DNA of 64,000 nt from contig JAKUCV010000214.1 in the NCBI GenBank assembly GCA_028386065.3, positions 1,358-65,357 of the forward strand, written 5' to 3'. The notes under the pieces are model-generated. The model ran no database searches, was not told the origin of the DNA, and saw only the letters and a program-made list of their open reading frames with translations. This stretch comes from Turnera subulata (taxonomy: Eukaryota; Streptophyta; Magnoliopsida; Malpighiales; Passifloraceae). Each line of letters opens with the position of its first letter. Positions within the stretch are counted from its first letter, which is position 1. The position numbers were made by a program, and so were the translations under genes. This document shows positions 11,488 through 23,727 of this stretch, one piece after another.

Positions 11488-11954
11488 TGGAGGATATTTT
11501 GCTAATTGATTGATTGGAGTGATTAAGGTGATTGAGTAATTAATGCGATTGAATGATTGATTAATTGGGATGATTAAGTGATGGGATTGTTGAGTGAGTA
11601 ATTAAGGGGATTATGTCTAGTTATAGGAGATTATTTCTTCAATTGCTATACAACTTATGTATAAATACTTTGATTTCACATTTCTTCATGGTAGCAGAGT
11701 AGATGATCCTGTTCAGAGTTTTTTCAAAAGCTTCCATTGCCTATGGGCGACATGTTCTCCATAGTCGCCCTCCGGGTTCTCAAACCTTGTACTAGTAAAC
11801 ATAATAAATCTCCAAATTTTGGGGAAAAAAAAACTAAAAACAAAAACCATTCCTTCAGGGGGAGAGTTTAATAGAAGGATCAAAGTGCTGCCGGATCTGG
11901 TAGACTAGTACCACTAGTGCCAAACCTGATATAGTGTTAATAAAACCATATTCA

Positions 11955-12365
11955 AAGGGAGTTGTGGTTTTGAGATTTATCCTTAAAAATCTAGTGCATG
12001 TTTTGAGCTTTATCCTAAAAAAGAGCCTCATGTAGTTTCTAGCATTTTTCCTAAAAAGTTAGCGTAGGTTTCGAGCTTTATCCTTTAAAGCATCATGTAG
12101 TTTCGAACTTTGTCCATAAAAGCCTTATTTTGGTTTCGAGCTTTATCCACAAAAGCCTCATTATGGTTTCGAGGTTTGTCCATAAAAAGCCTCGTTGCGG
12201 TTTCGAGCTTTATCCTTTAAAGCATCATGTAGTTTCGAACTTTGTCCATAAAAGCCTTATTGTGGTTTCGAGCTTTATCCACAAAAGCCTCATTATGGTT
12301 TCGAGCTTTGTCTATAAAAAGCCTCGTTGCGGTTTCGAGCTTTGTCTATAAAAAGCCTCATTGTC
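11955..12365 (+). repeat. 33 bp tandem repeat array, about 12 units
   Basis: Units follow the pattern GGTTTCGAGCTTT(A/G)TCC, A-rich spacer, then AGCCTCATT. The right half shows a higher-order period of about four units (near 130 bp), because a block of four different units recurs almost unchanged. The array is open in one frame from 12130 to 12351, but the translation is repetitive and not taken as a gene. Confidence 0.85.
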
Positions 12366-12620
12366 AAGAAAATCTTTTAAATGCTCTCGAATCCAAGAAC
12401 AAATTTGAGTTCGTGGATGAGAAGATTGTCAACCCTGAAGTTTCATCCCCGGATTTTCAGCCTTGGACACAGTGCAATGTGATTGTTCTTTCATGGCTAG
12501 CCAATGCCTTTTCTAAGATTGTCAACTAGGAAGCTTCATCCTTGCATTTCCAACCTTTGATACAGTGCAATGCAATTACTCTTTCATAGCTAGCCAATTC
12601 CTTTTCTAAGACAAATACAA
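12366..12620 (+). pseudogene. Copia gag N-terminal fragment, tandemly duplicated
   Basis: The plus-strand translation reads NALESKNKFEFVDEK, PDFQPWTQCN and VLSWLANAFSKIVN. This follows the Copia gag N-terminal pattern, in which SKNKLGFVDG, a W..CN segment and VLSWLLNS occur in that order. The second half (PEVSSPDFQP onward) is repeated once at 12528-12620 in a diverged form with stops. No capsid, protease or polymerase follows. Confidence 0.7.
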
Positions 12621-13079
12621 GGTCTTTGGCAAACCGTGGTAAGAAATTTCATTTCAAAGTTCTTAGTATTTCTTCCAATTGGCAAAGATTTAGAAGAAGT
12701 GGAGACAAGCAATATGGTGAGTGGTCCCATGATTCAAGTTGCGCATTTCCACTTTTATGCTCCAACTTGAGGGGGAGTAATGAATGACATTTTGCTAATT
12801 GATTGATTGGAGTGATTAAGGTGATTGAGAGATTGATTGATTGGAGTGATTGAGTGAGTAATGAAGGGGGTTATGTCTAATTATAAGAGATTATTTCTTC
12901 AATTAATATATACAACTTATGTAAAAATAAGTGATGTATTTGTAAATAATATATACCAAACATCTTTGATTTCGCATTTTTTCAATTCGGAACAAATTAT
13001 ATTCTTTGTTTAAGAGTACACTAATTTATCTTCTGGGGATGCAACTGCATTGGATAGAAATGTTTGTCATGATTTTTTA

Positions 13080-13400
13080 GAACGTTTGTCATGATATTTT
13101 TGGCAGCCAAGAGAAAGATGACTTTGAGGAATTCGATGGATGTTACAGTGAGATCTTAGTTCCGCTACATCTAAATCTCAATTAAATTCATATCTGTATG
13201 AGTCAAAACATGACAAGAGGACAAATTTAGAAGTGCTTTCTTTTAACAAGTATTGGAGCTCTCTTTTGCGGGAAAATGCCGAAGCGTATGTGGGAAAGAT
13301 TGGCTTTACGGTGTACCTGAAGTAGAGGATTGTGATGCATCTCTTGTTGAAAATTTTGGAGATGTGTGGTTATCGGTATCTAGAGACTAGACTTGACATT
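13080..13400 (+). pseudogene. hAT transposase fragment (C-terminal part)
   Basis: The translation includes SQEKDDFEEFDGCYSEIL and, in the neighbouring frame, SKSQLNSYLYESKH followed by LEVLSFNKYW. This is the usual hAT pattern in which KSQLDLYLEE leads to a DVLxYWK segment at the dimerisation domain. It continues the fragment at 11150-11487, split by the LTR element 11488-12984. Frame changes and stops make it non-functional. Confidence 0.65.
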
Positions 13401-13995
13401 TGACATAGTAATTATTTTGGACACTTATTTTTTGTTAATTTGTTAAGACTTGTTTTATTGAATGAATAGTTATAGTTAATTATTAATTATTTTGGAATCA
13501 GATGCGAGGGGGTAGTGGAGGCTTGTTTTGAGTTCGGTTGAATGGAAGTTTAAAGCTACTGTTGTTCTAATATAGCTTTTTTCCTCAGTTTCACTATATA
13601 CGAGTTGTTTTGAATAGAAAATCAAATGGAGCAGCATTGTACATTGCCTCCATCATTCCATGAGGTGATTCTGCCGACTTGGTTGTTTACTGGATATCGT
13701 GGTTACACCATTATAGAGGAAAGTTGAAATAAAAAACAAAAACTAACATTTCCATTTCATTATTTGAAAAAAAAAATTGGGTCAATTTGGCCTATATGGA
13801 CTAGGTCAGATTAATATCAGTCATGGTCATATTAATATAAATAATCTTGACAAAATTAAAATATACAGCTAAAAATAAATATTAATATCAATAGATAGAT
13901 GGGTATATCCACATTAAATGGGTCTAGATGAGTGTGGGTATCTATTTAATTTTAATTTTTTTAATGAGTATAAATGGATATAGATAGATATGGCC
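13401..13995. other. AT-rich stretch with no gene seen
   Basis: It probably holds the 3' end of the hAT remnant and short GGATATAGATAGATA-type simple sequence (13890-13990). The last five bases before 14001 (ATTAT) are the target duplication of the Copia element. Confidence 0.5.
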
Positions 13996-14000
13996 ATTAT

Positions 14001-15790
14001 TGTTGGCCTAAGGTTGGATTAGCATGTGCTTTGTGTTAATCATTTTCTATAATCCTAATTAAGTATGCTAACCGAGATAATTGATTATGTGTGGATTAGT
14101 GTTTGATTTTGTGTAAATCATATTTATTAATCCTCTTTATTCATTAGCCATGTTTGCTAACAAACTTTGAGTTTCAGATTTATATATTAAATCAAAGCAT
14201 GCATGTGATACTTTTGCGTAGTAGACATGTCTCTTTCAAGTCTTGTTACATGTGCGTCCATCCTAGACTCTATATTATATTATATATTAAACAAGCTAAC
14301 TAGGTTTTGATTATGGCAAATCTATGTGTAGCATGTGTTGTGCCTAACCATGTATTGCAGCTCACATGAGGAGCCTCCAACTTGTGATCAAACATCATAA
14401 TCAAGCCTTGAAAGATGAGTGAGTGGGATTGGTTTCGGAGCATGAGATGTCGCTTTCAAAGTGCAAACTCCCATGCCACTCATGTTTGTTTAATCCCTAA
14501 TGGCATTGGTCAAAAAATATAGTACCTACCATTTTTGGGGATTGATTCGGTGATAAAAACAACCTTAGACAAATCAAAAGGCAGCTGAATTCAAACTTCC
14601 TAGGACCAACCTAGGACTATGCTAAACAATATCATCAATGGTAAAAAAGCTGCAGTCTGATGGGTCTCGTGCCAAAGCGTGAAAGGGACAACAAGGAAGA
14701 AGAAAGTTGACACTCTGGCACCTCTAACAACAAAACGGGCTGGAATGAAAGGGACTCCTAACGGATTCAAATTGATTCAACCAAGTCCAACATGGAAATG
14801 CCAATCCTGGACTTTACAAAAGCTGCTGAAAAGTTGATGACCTGGCGTCTTCCATGAAAAAATCTGACAGTGACAAGAGATTAATGATAGTTGGCTTTCT
14901 TTGGTCTTTGTGTCAAGCTAACCTATCACTAGGAAGTCAAAGCAACCTAGTACTCTATACTTCTGAAACTACACATGATGATTCAAACAAGTTGCAGCTT
15001 CCTCTCTTAACGTTCATATCTAATCAGCATGTGAGCAAAAACCTTGTTCTTCACAAAAAGATGTTGAATGATGGTGACTACTCATGAGATTTGAACGTTG
15101 TGGTGCCTTTCATGCCAGAACTCGATGCAACTGACAATGGCACATAGTTGTTACTCTTGGAGGCTTCTTTCCCCTTGCCTCTATATAAGGAAGACTGATT
15201 GATGAAGAATGGAAGAGCTGCCAATGGAGAAAGAAGTGAGAAATTAGCAGTAGCTCTCCTCCTAAGCTTAAGAGTGTTGAAAGATCCTTCCTTGTGCTGA
15301 TTAGTGATAAGCAAAGCTAGGATTAGCTTTGAGAGAAGGTTTGCAAGTTGCACCATAGAAAAAATTGTGAAAGATAGGCTTTGTTGGTTTAACCTATGAA
15401 GAAACCAATTGAGTGAGGTAGGATAGGGGATATCTTACTGGGGAACTAAGAGCAAAGCTTGGATTAGCTTTGTGGGTATGAGAGGTTAGAGGTTAGCCTA
15501 GGTAAAACCTTGTACTATAGGTTATTGGTTGATCCCGTAAAAACCAAGGTTAGTGAAGGTTAGAAATCTCAAGGTGGACTCCTTGAGTAGTGGAGGTAGT
15601 CCTGTGTGGTGAACCACTATAAATCCTTTGTGCCAATATCTCTAACCCTCTCTTTAATTGCGCTTTAGTGTGTTCATAATTTCCCAGATTTAGATACAAA
15701 GTTGATTTGGCATTAGTGACGCCAAATCGGTGATAAAGCGAAAAGGGGCTAATTCACCCCCCCCCCCCTCTTAGCCACTTTGGACCTACA
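14001..15790 (+). repeat. 5' LTR of the Copia element
   Basis: 1790 bp, TG...CA ends. It contains a TATA box (TATATAA at 15182) and, near its end, a run of 14 C residues (15757-15770) that in the partner LTR is only CCCC-T-CC. It is highly similar to 32391-34206 by eye. Confidence 0.93.
15182..15188 (+). promoter_or_regulatory. TATA box of the Copia 5' LTR
   Basis: TATATAA in the context CCTCTATATAAGGAAG, conserved at 33576-33582 in the 3' LTR. The expected transcription start lies about 30 bases downstream, leaving a leader of about 570 bases to the LTR end. Confidence 0.6.
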
Positions 15791-15806
15791 AATGGTAGCG
15801 GAGCCG
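15791..15806 (+). other. Primer-binding-site-like sequence of the Copia element
   Basis: TGGTAGCGGAGCC starts two bases after the 5' LTR. It differs from the common initiator-methionine type TGGTATCAGAGC at two positions. The same 12-mer is adjacent to an LTR of the unrelated element at 26005 (minus strand). Confidence 0.75.
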
Positions 15807-16079
15807 CGTTCTCTGTAAATAGATTAACCTCCAGGAGATAAAGATCAAGGCTTTAGAGGGTCGCAACATCATGAATGTTCCTTATCTTTTGTGGTGTGAA
15901 GTTTGGCCATTGGAAGTTTTTGTTGAAGATTTCTGTAGAGAGTCAAGAACTAGAGAAGTGGCTTGCTATGTAAAATTCCTATTGGAGACCTGTCGAAAAT
16001 GTCTAGAAGTTCTGGTCAGTAGAAGAAGTGAATGAAGCGAAGCCAAATTCTAAAGTTGCGAACCTCCGTCGATTTGGCA

Positions 16080-16640
16080 TCAATGAAGCCAAATTGAAAA
16101 GAGCACAGTCTAGTGCACAATATATGTATTTTGGAGTCTCCTTGCATCATTTATAATGGCATTGCATGTGATTCAAATGGTGAGGACTTTGTGAATCTTT
16201 CTCCATCAGCAAGAGAAGATTCTGAGGTAAATGATTCTTTTCATAAATTTACATTTGATGAGCTATTTGATGAATTTAATGAATTACTTGAATTTTTTGG
16301 TAAAGACGAAGAGAACATTGCATATAGAAAACATGTTGAAGTATTAGATTTGATAAAATTATTCATGACACTTCACTTGTAGAGCCTAGAAAGTATCCTA
16401 CATCATGTGCAAATATTGTTGAAGATCTAAAAATGAATAATGATGTTCCTATGTTTATATCCAATGTTCTTGAGAAGAAACTTGTTCTAAATGTGGATGC
16501 TTGTAAAAAATCATCAATGAAAATGATGCTCTTAATCTGAATATTGAATTTGTCAAGTTCATTAAGGGGAGAACTGGTATATACCCTCTCTTGATAACAA
16601 AGGCGTTTCTTGTAAAAGAAAAATATTAGAGTCATTCATT
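16080..16640 (+). pseudogene. Copia gag remnant
   Basis: An open piece at 16113-16382 contains FTFDELFDEFNELLEFF and related acidic sequence, resembling the C-terminal gag region of SIRE-like elements (LxxAFxEL pattern before the zinc knuckle). Stops follow at 16380. No zinc knuckle is recognisable. Confidence 0.55.
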
Positions 16641-16779
16641 TGGCATTCAATCCCAAGCCAACCTTAATGAATAACTTTGCTAAGAGCTAAACTTTATAAT
16701 GCATCACATTTCACATATCATTATGATGAAAATAGAGGTCATGGCATGATACTTTTCATGGTGAAAAGATGTATTGTGT

Positions 16780-17770
16780 TGTTAAATATATTTGGCTATC
16801 AAAGGTGCCAAAATTAACCCCAAGGATCCAAGTTTGTGTGGGTACCAAAAATGTGGTTTTCTTGGCAGAAAAATAAGGATAGATGGACATTGCAAAGTGG
16901 TTGCTCAACACATATAAAAGACCCATCAAGATTCTCATCCTTAAGCTAAGTGAATTCGAGATGAGCTTAATGGGATGATTGAACTTCGACCTCGGATTCC
17001 AAATAAAGGAACTTGATCTTCATCAACCAAGCTATGCATATAAAAGGTTTCTCAAACGTTTTGGCACTGATGAAGATAATGCTGTCATGTCTCATTGAGC
17101 ATGACAATGATGTTAAACAAAGACGAGAATGACAAAGAGATGACGGAAAGATATAACGGTATGATTAATAGCGCTATTTATATCTCTGCTGCTACTAAAC
17201 CTGATACTATGATCAATATTTGGTTCTGTCTATACTTCATTGTTGTCTTAAAGTATCCAAGCTAAGTGTTATCAAATGATCTTTCTAAGAGCTCAAAAGT
17301 TATATCTTTAGATTAGATCACAGTAGCCCAAATGTCATTTTCTTTGAAACTGTTTAATTATTCTAATGATGATTTTGTTGGAAATCTATTAGACTAAAAA
17401 GAATAAGTGGTTCTTGTTAATGCATTGCATAATTATTTCTATCTTGGTTTAGTAAAAAGTACAATTTGGCGTCTGTGAAGTTGAATTTGTTATTACTGGT
17501 ATTATGACATGCACAAGTTGGTTAGAAGAAATATATGTTATATCCTAGATTATATGTGCATCCTCAGTTTATTTGATTGCTCAAGTGTGTTTATCTCTCT
17601 AAAGATTCAGTCTAACATTCACGTACTAAACATATTGAAGAGATACAAAATTTCATCAAAGATCATATGCTTAAGAAGGATATAACACTTGTTCTTGTCA
17701 AAAGTGAGAATTAACTTGCATGTATTTTCACCAAGTACTGATGGAAGATCAGTTCACCAGGATTCATGTG
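16780..17770 (+). pseudogene. Copia pol remnant: protease joined directly to RT/RNase H tail
   Basis: At about 16880-16945 the translation reads WTLQSGCSTHIKDPSRFSSL, matching the Copia protease pattern W.LDSGCSxHMTGD. Only a few codons later (16950) comes FEMSLMG-stop-LNFDLGFQIK, the RT motif FEMSMMGELxFFLGLQI. At 17020-17270 come KRFLKRFGTDED and MINSAIYISAATKPDTM. At 17616-17760 comes HSRTKHIEEIQNFIKDH ending near ACIFTK, the RNase H tail. Integrase and the N-terminal RT are absent. Stops and frame changes show long inactivity. Confidence 0.75.
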
Positions 17771-19249
17771 GAGATCGAAATGCGCACTCCACATTGGAGT
17801 ATCTACAATCCTTCTTTGGTGATATCTCTCAACTTTGATCTCTTTATATGTGAACATGCATATTCATCACTTATTTTATGAACATTCAATTGCACACTTG
17901 CACTTAACATTTGAGCAATGATGAAATTATGATGGAGATAAAAAATGGATTGGTGAAATTTGTGACTTATGAAGAAATTAGAGAGCAAGCTGTTTTGACA
18001 TCAGAGATGCCATAAAATTCAAAAGGCAGATGTTGAAAAAGAAAGCATCAATTTTTTTGAAAAAAAAAATTCTAAAGAAAGAGAGGGCCTATTTTCAGCT
18101 CTATAGGCAGAAATCTTTCACAAGCCGAACCTGCCAAACCTGCTAGATTTTTGCAGCGTGCATGCTACTTTTCAAAAAGGTAACATTGGGTTAGAATACT
18201 TTTCAAAAAGTGATAGATGGGGTTGTTGAAAGAATTTGTATTGATAACCTGAAATAACCGTTGGACAATCAGTTTCCTTCATATCCACTTATCTAACTAT
18301 ATTTCCAATACTCTCTCTCATATCCTACCTTTATCCTTTGCACAAACGGAGTGAGATAAATCCTAACCATGGTGGAAATAATTCTTGTCTCTCTTTCCTT
18401 CAACAAATACGAAAACCAATCTCAAATTAAGCCAATCTGACCTAAACACAAAAATCCTTATCTATCTCCACCTAAAGTACAAAATAGAACATGAAGCACA
18501 CTTGAAGTAAGAGTTGAAGACTTTTAAGTCTATCAATTCTCAAATTATATAGTGTTCCTACTGGAGAAGACCTTAAAGTGTTCAAAGAAAGATAGAGAAG
18601 ATGTTTCAGTCAATAATCATATTCCAAGATCAAGTAAGTCAAAGGCCCCTCAAGGAGAATCAAGTCAAGCAGAAAACTTCAAGTGGTTTCTGAAGTCTAA
18701 CCTCTCAAGACTATCCAAGAGAAAAATTTGTTGAAGCACCACCAAGTCTTAGAGAGAAAATTGAGAAGAAGAAGAAAATATCAAGTCCTCATCTATAAGA
18801 AGAAGCTCAAAGGAAAATACTCAAGGGAAACTGATTCAACATGAGACTCAGTTCACTTTAAAAATGATACTATCAGAGGCAATTCAGAATAAAAATTTTA
18901 TGTTGAAGCACCACCAGATCTTGAAGAAATAATTGTCGAAGAGCCTTAAAAGGCTACTTGGTTGCAGATCTGGAGAAGTTCGAAAGTGCTTTTGGCTTCT
19001 ACGATGCCAAAACAAAAAATAAAGAGAAGCACAAGACTAAAGAGGAGGACTTCTTACCAAAGCTTCTGAAAGAAAGGGGAAGAGAAGGTTGTTAGAATTT
19101 TAGACTTTGAAGTATGAGAAAATCTTCCAGTATTAAGCAAGAAGAGTCCAAGTCTAGAGAAGAAGCTTCTTTAGCTCCCATCATAAGAAGTAGACGCCTG
19201 TTAAATCGAGAAAAGGGATGAAGAAGAGCAAGCTTGCTGAAGATGACTA
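17771..19249. other. Remaining Copia interior, no recognisable domain
   Basis: Low-GC sequence with repeated phrases such as AAGCACCACCA and AGAAGAAG (18560-19240). It may be a decayed 3' extra ORF of the element, as SIRE-type elements have one after pol, but no motif supports that. It ends at the target duplication GACTA (19245-19249) of the next insertion. Confidence 0.4.
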
Positions 19250-19564
19250 TGTAACAGCCCGGGTAAAAATTTTGGATTTTTACCGGACTATAAAAGTCTT
19301 TTTACCATGATTTACTATTGAATTAATCTTGGGTAATTAATTCAAGGTAAATCGGGAGTCGTTTTTCGAAACCGAGAGTTTTCCCGCGCTCGTGATTTTT
19401 CCGTGGATTTTTCGGGCCTAAGTTGGTATTTTTCGGGTTTCGGAATTTCTCGGAAAATCACACCGGAAAATAACTAAGAGGGTATCAGTTATTTTCTGGT
19501 CCGGACCGGACTCGCTTCAATAATGCAGACAAGCTACATTATTGATGAATCACAGGTTCACAGT

Positions 19565-19860
19565 AAATTCACCGTTATAAAAAGAAAGCAGAGGAGAAGG
19601 AGAGGAAGAGAGGAAGAGAGGAGAAGAAAAAGAAAAAAAGAGAGAAAAGAAAAAAAGAGAGGAAAGGAAAAAAAAAGAGGGAAAAAAAAGAAAAAGAAGA
19701 GAAAAAAAAAGGAAAAAAAATAATAAGAATCGGAAAAAAAAAAAACAGAGGGGAAAAAGGAAATAAAGAGAAAAGAAAAAAAATCAAACTGAAAAAAAAA
19801 AGAGAAAATCAAAAAAAGAAAAGAAAGAAAATAAGAAAAATTCAGAAAAAGAAAAAAAAT
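19565..19860. repeat. Purine tract inside the solo LTR
   Basis: About 300 bases of A and G only, built of GAAAAAAAG and GAGGAAGAG words. It is the reverse-strand equivalent of the pyrimidine tract at 6210-6490. Confidence 0.85.
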
Positions 19861-20668
19861 AGAGGAACAGTGTCGTCAACCCGGAGCTCCTCTGCCACTA
19901 TTCACCCGTAGCAGCTCTGGGCCGAGTCTCGACACACCGCTACCGCTAGGAGAGTCGCCGTGCCGTCGCGACCTCGGAGCCGTCGTCCCCATCGCCATCC
20001 GCCGCCGGACGCACCCGCTGGAGCATTCGACCCGCGAGCAGACCCGGCGGATCTGCTTCTCCGCGCCGCTGCTCAGCCTCCTGCCGTCGCCGCGCCTCCT
20101 TTTCGCCGCCCATGGAGTCGCCTCGATGTCGTCGACCCCGCGCTCGCTTCCCCGCACTGCGTCGCGCCGCCTACCGCCGTTCTTAAGGTGAGACCCGTTT
20201 TCTATGGGCGGGTCGCGGCCGGGTCGCGCCCCTTGGGTGCTGGGTTGACGGGTTGGGTTTTTTTTTTTATTTTTTTTAAATATATATATATATATATAAA
20301 TCTGTTTATATAATTACTGGTATTTAATTTTCAAAAAAATATATATTCACATTGAGAAAAATATAGACAGTATGATTTATGGTTTTAGGGAAAATGTATG
20401 TATATATATATATACCTTGATAATTATGTTTTATTTTGAAAAATGTTATTATATATAATTAGGAAAAAGATAAATATTGTATATATATTTTCTGGAAATT
20501 ATAATTACGTAATTAATTTTCTGGAAAATTATAGTAACTAACTTTGTAAAAATAAGTGTGGTACACATAATTTATATTTCTGAAATATATATAATTATGT
20601 TGATTTATAATTGTTGGAAAAGTATTTTGTCTTTAGGAAATAAAAATATATATATATTAAATTGTATT

Positions 20669-23566
20669 TGAAACACCCTGACCTAAATTCACCCGACTAA
20701 CAGTAATTATAGCTAACAGTACCACCACGTGGCCAACATATCATAAAAGCAAGAACACATATTAATAAAAAGATAAATAGACAATCAAAATCACAATTAC
20801 GTCACCTTGTGGGGACATCAACATTTGCACAGCGGAAGCATTTCTAGATATTCAGTAACATTTTATATGCAAGACACAATGCATGCTATTGGATCCGAGT
20901 CTTGTCCGAACTCACAAGGTTCAATAATCAATCACAGTAGTCATCAAACACATAACCATAATCACAATAGCAGCCAGCAATAACATGACAGGCACAACAA
21001 GATAACACATAAGAAAAATGATCAATCAAACATTCGGGGTACCACGGGCAGCATACCGAAGTTTATAAGTTTATATCCTCACCTGGTATTCCAGAAAATT
21101 GACATCCGACTAAGCCTCGATGTTCCTATATTTATAACAAAAATAATCACATATGATGCACAGATAGTAATGATCATACATGATGCCGGTTTTAGAAATT
21201 ATTATACGGCTTGTCTTATACCAAATCTAATTTTATTGTTTCCTTAATTTTCTCTAATATGAAATTAGCCTCTTTAATCGTTACACCAATTATCTTAATT
21301 TCGAATTAAAACCGAACCGAGCTTAAACCGAACCCGAGCATCCAAGCCGATATTCCGGCCCATTAGACGCTCGTGTCAAATACATACTCATTAGATATAA
21401 CCATATATTTTTATAGTCAATGCTATTTTAGTCATTTAATATAATACAATAAATATAGGTATGCATGTAACCGATAGTGTAAAAATAATAATACCATTGT
21501 TACGTTAGTAAATTACTTCCGATAAATTAACAATCCTGGCATAGCCATAAAATAGATTTTGTACGGCTTATGTAAAAGACTTATAAACATGTAGTTAAAT
21601 CCAAATAGAATAATATCATTTTTAATCCGTAAATTAAATTGTTAATTTCTTAATTACATGTATATATATGCTAAAAGAGGTAATTATTATAAAATGTATG
21701 TATGCGTATACATTTACATATATTTATAAAGACAACAACCGTAAATAAACTAACTTCATATTTATCATCATTTTAGTTTATAATTACCAAATTATATTTA
21801 TTTATACGTAATCCTTTATAATGTAAATTCAATTTTAGATATAGGTAAGAAAATTAAGAATTAAGTCGGTAAAACATTTAGCCCAACGGAGAATAGTACT
21901 AATATTAACATGATTCTAGAAATTAAACAAGCATAAAATAAATTTATTGGTTATTATAAATTAACTTAATTAATTGCTTAATTAATCGCCGTTTTAATTG
22001 TTCGAGTCCGTTAATATAGCTCGAGTTCGTTTAGTGATGCACATGGATAGTCCAAGGGTCCGGGGTTTTACCCAAAGTCCATTTCCGGCTCGCCGGAGAA
22101 TTCCCGAGGCTGCCGGAACCTCGCCGGATTCCGGCCAGGCACTGTTCACGCAGGCAATAACATCCCTAAATCCACCACACAGTCCATCATCAACACGTCC
22201 GTCCCAAGAGCAACATCTCCACTGCCTTTTTGAAGCTCGCCGACAACAATAACACTAACCCCACTGACGACTATCCATCACCCACGGCCAACACCACCAC
22301 GGAAATCACCCACAATCCACAACCATCAACACATCATCACAGCGACCACGCGGCCACAACAGAAAGCCACAACTAAACAAACACAACAAGCCAAGACCCG
22401 ATCAGTTAAACCAAAACTGAATCGGATTAGAGGAAGAAAGAAGAGACAACAAAAGGGAAGAGGACAGGGATTGTTGTGGGTCTTACCCACGCAGCGGCGC
22501 GGGTTGCAGAAGGAAGGAGGAGATCAACGGCGTCAGGTGCTTCGTGGAGGAGGAGGAAGATGTGAGGTGGCGGCGCGGTGCTGGGCTGGACTCGTTGGAC
22601 GCGAGCAGAGCAGGGGTGGTGACGGCTTAGAGAGAAGAGGAAGAGCAGCAGCGGCCGGGTTGATGGTCTCGGGTGGCAGCGCGTGCAGGTGGAGGGGAAA
22701 GGCAGATCGGAGGTGGAGGCAGCGTTAGGCGGCTTCGGCGAGGAGAAGGAGAGCGAGGCGAGGCGGCAGTTGATGGGAAGGAAACGGCGGCCTCGACAGC
22801 AAAGGAGGAGGAAGGGGATGCAGGGAGAGGGCGATGGTGGCGATGGCGACTAGAGGAGGAGAAAACAGGGCAAGGGCGGCGACGGTTGAGCAAGGGGCAG
22901 AGGTCGCGGCTGCTGGTGCTGGTTGGGCTGAAGGCGGCGAGGGCGTGGAGGAAGAGAAGAGGAAGAGGGAAAAGAAGGGGAACAGCTGGGTTCGGCCGGT
23001 AATGCCTAGAGGAGAAGATAAGGAAAAAAAAAAAATATAGGAGGAGACAAGAGGAGTGGCCGGCAGGAGAAAAATCAGGGGAGACAAAGGGTAGTGGGTG
23101 GAAAAGGAGAAGGAAAAAGAAAGAATAAAAAAAAGAAAATATCTATCAATAATTGTAGGTTTAGGCAGAAAAATCTGAGCCAGCAAAAGACCTATATGCC
23201 CTTCATGCTTCTCTTGTGTTCCAAAATATCCTAGGGGCATAATCGTCTTTTCGAAATTCCGTCCCAGTCCGAAAATACAACTTGGGCTCGGAAAATCCGT
23301 TTAATTCCCCTGAGCGTTGTCCAAGTCTCGGAATTGAAAGCCGAGGCTCGGTTAGCCGTGTAGAATTCCCGAAAGTTAATTCCGAGGCTCGAAGATACTC
23401 CAGACGTCGTATATCCTTGGCAATCGAAAGGAAGCTCGGTTACTCCCGGTAAAACTCGGAAAACTCGGTGCGGTAGAATTCACGGTTACAACGATAAAAT
23501 CTATTTACCGTTGTAAGAGTTAAAATGACTCGGTAAAATCTCAGAAGTTTTACCCGGGTCGTTACA
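20669..23566 (-). repeat. 3' LTR of the 9 kb element, with internal deletion
   Basis: 2898 bp. Compared with the partner it lacks about 742 bp: the join CTTGTCCGA/ACTCACAAGG near 20909 corresponds to 26246-26987 in the partner. It also lacks a 30 bp piece present at about 27781-27810. Elsewhere only scattered single-base differences were noticed. Confidence 0.9.
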
Positions 23567-23605
23567 ATCTACCCACCTTAAAAGAATTTCGTCCCCGAAA
23601 TTCCG
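23567..23605 (-). other. Polypurine tract and polyprotein tail
   Basis: Reading the minus strand toward the LTR: GGGGACGAAATTCTTTTAAG followed by GTGGGTAGAT, then the LTR start TGTAACGACC. The reading frame encodes NFGDEILLRW, matching the conserved end of Tekay-like polyproteins. It fixes the orientation of the element. Confidence 0.8.
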
Positions 23606-23710
23606 TGTCTTATCCGTGGGTCCTACCACGATAAGCTTCTGGTACACTCCACCAGGTGTCCGAACTCATCGTGATATGTCACTTATACCCTTACACGACA
23701 TCTCATCTTC

Positions 23711-23717
23711 TATAAAA
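23711..23717 (+). promoter_or_regulatory. TATA-like box before the first cassette ORF
   Basis: TATAAAA in the context CTTCTATAAAAACCG. It is placed to give a start near 23740, just before the in-frame Met at 23752. Inferred from sequence only. Confidence 0.4.
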
Positions 23718-23727
23718 ACCGAACTTC

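Larger units (their letters stand above)
11488..12984 (+). mobile_element. Non-autonomous short LTR element (Copia-like) inside the hAT remnant
   Basis: Two direct repeats of about 200 bp (11488-11688 and about 12780-12984) share TTTTGCTAATTGATTGATTG at the start and end in TTTCTTCA/TTTTTTCA. A primer-binding-like TGGTAGCAGAG lies at 11689, directly after the first repeat. A polypurine TTGAGGGGGAGT directly precedes the second. The 1.1 kb interior holds only a 33 bp tandem array and a duplicated Copia gag N-terminal piece. Clear TSDs were not found; only the short word TTCG is shared at the flanks. The LTR size is TRIM-like, but the interior is longer than usual. Confidence 0.85.

Noticed and set aside
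12130..12351. Repetitive 73-codon ORF in the 33 bp array
   Set aside because: Open only because the repeat unit has few stops; no start context and no similarity beyond self-repetition.
15078..15356. 92-codon minus-strand ORF, with a similar one at 33472-33720
   Set aside because: Antisense to the LTR promoter region of the Copia element; present twice only because LTRs are duplicated.
22471..23240. Overlapping ORFs on both strands, repeated at 28577-29349
   Set aside because: GC- and purine-rich part of the LTRs of the 9 kb element. Conservation between the two copies only reflects LTR identity.
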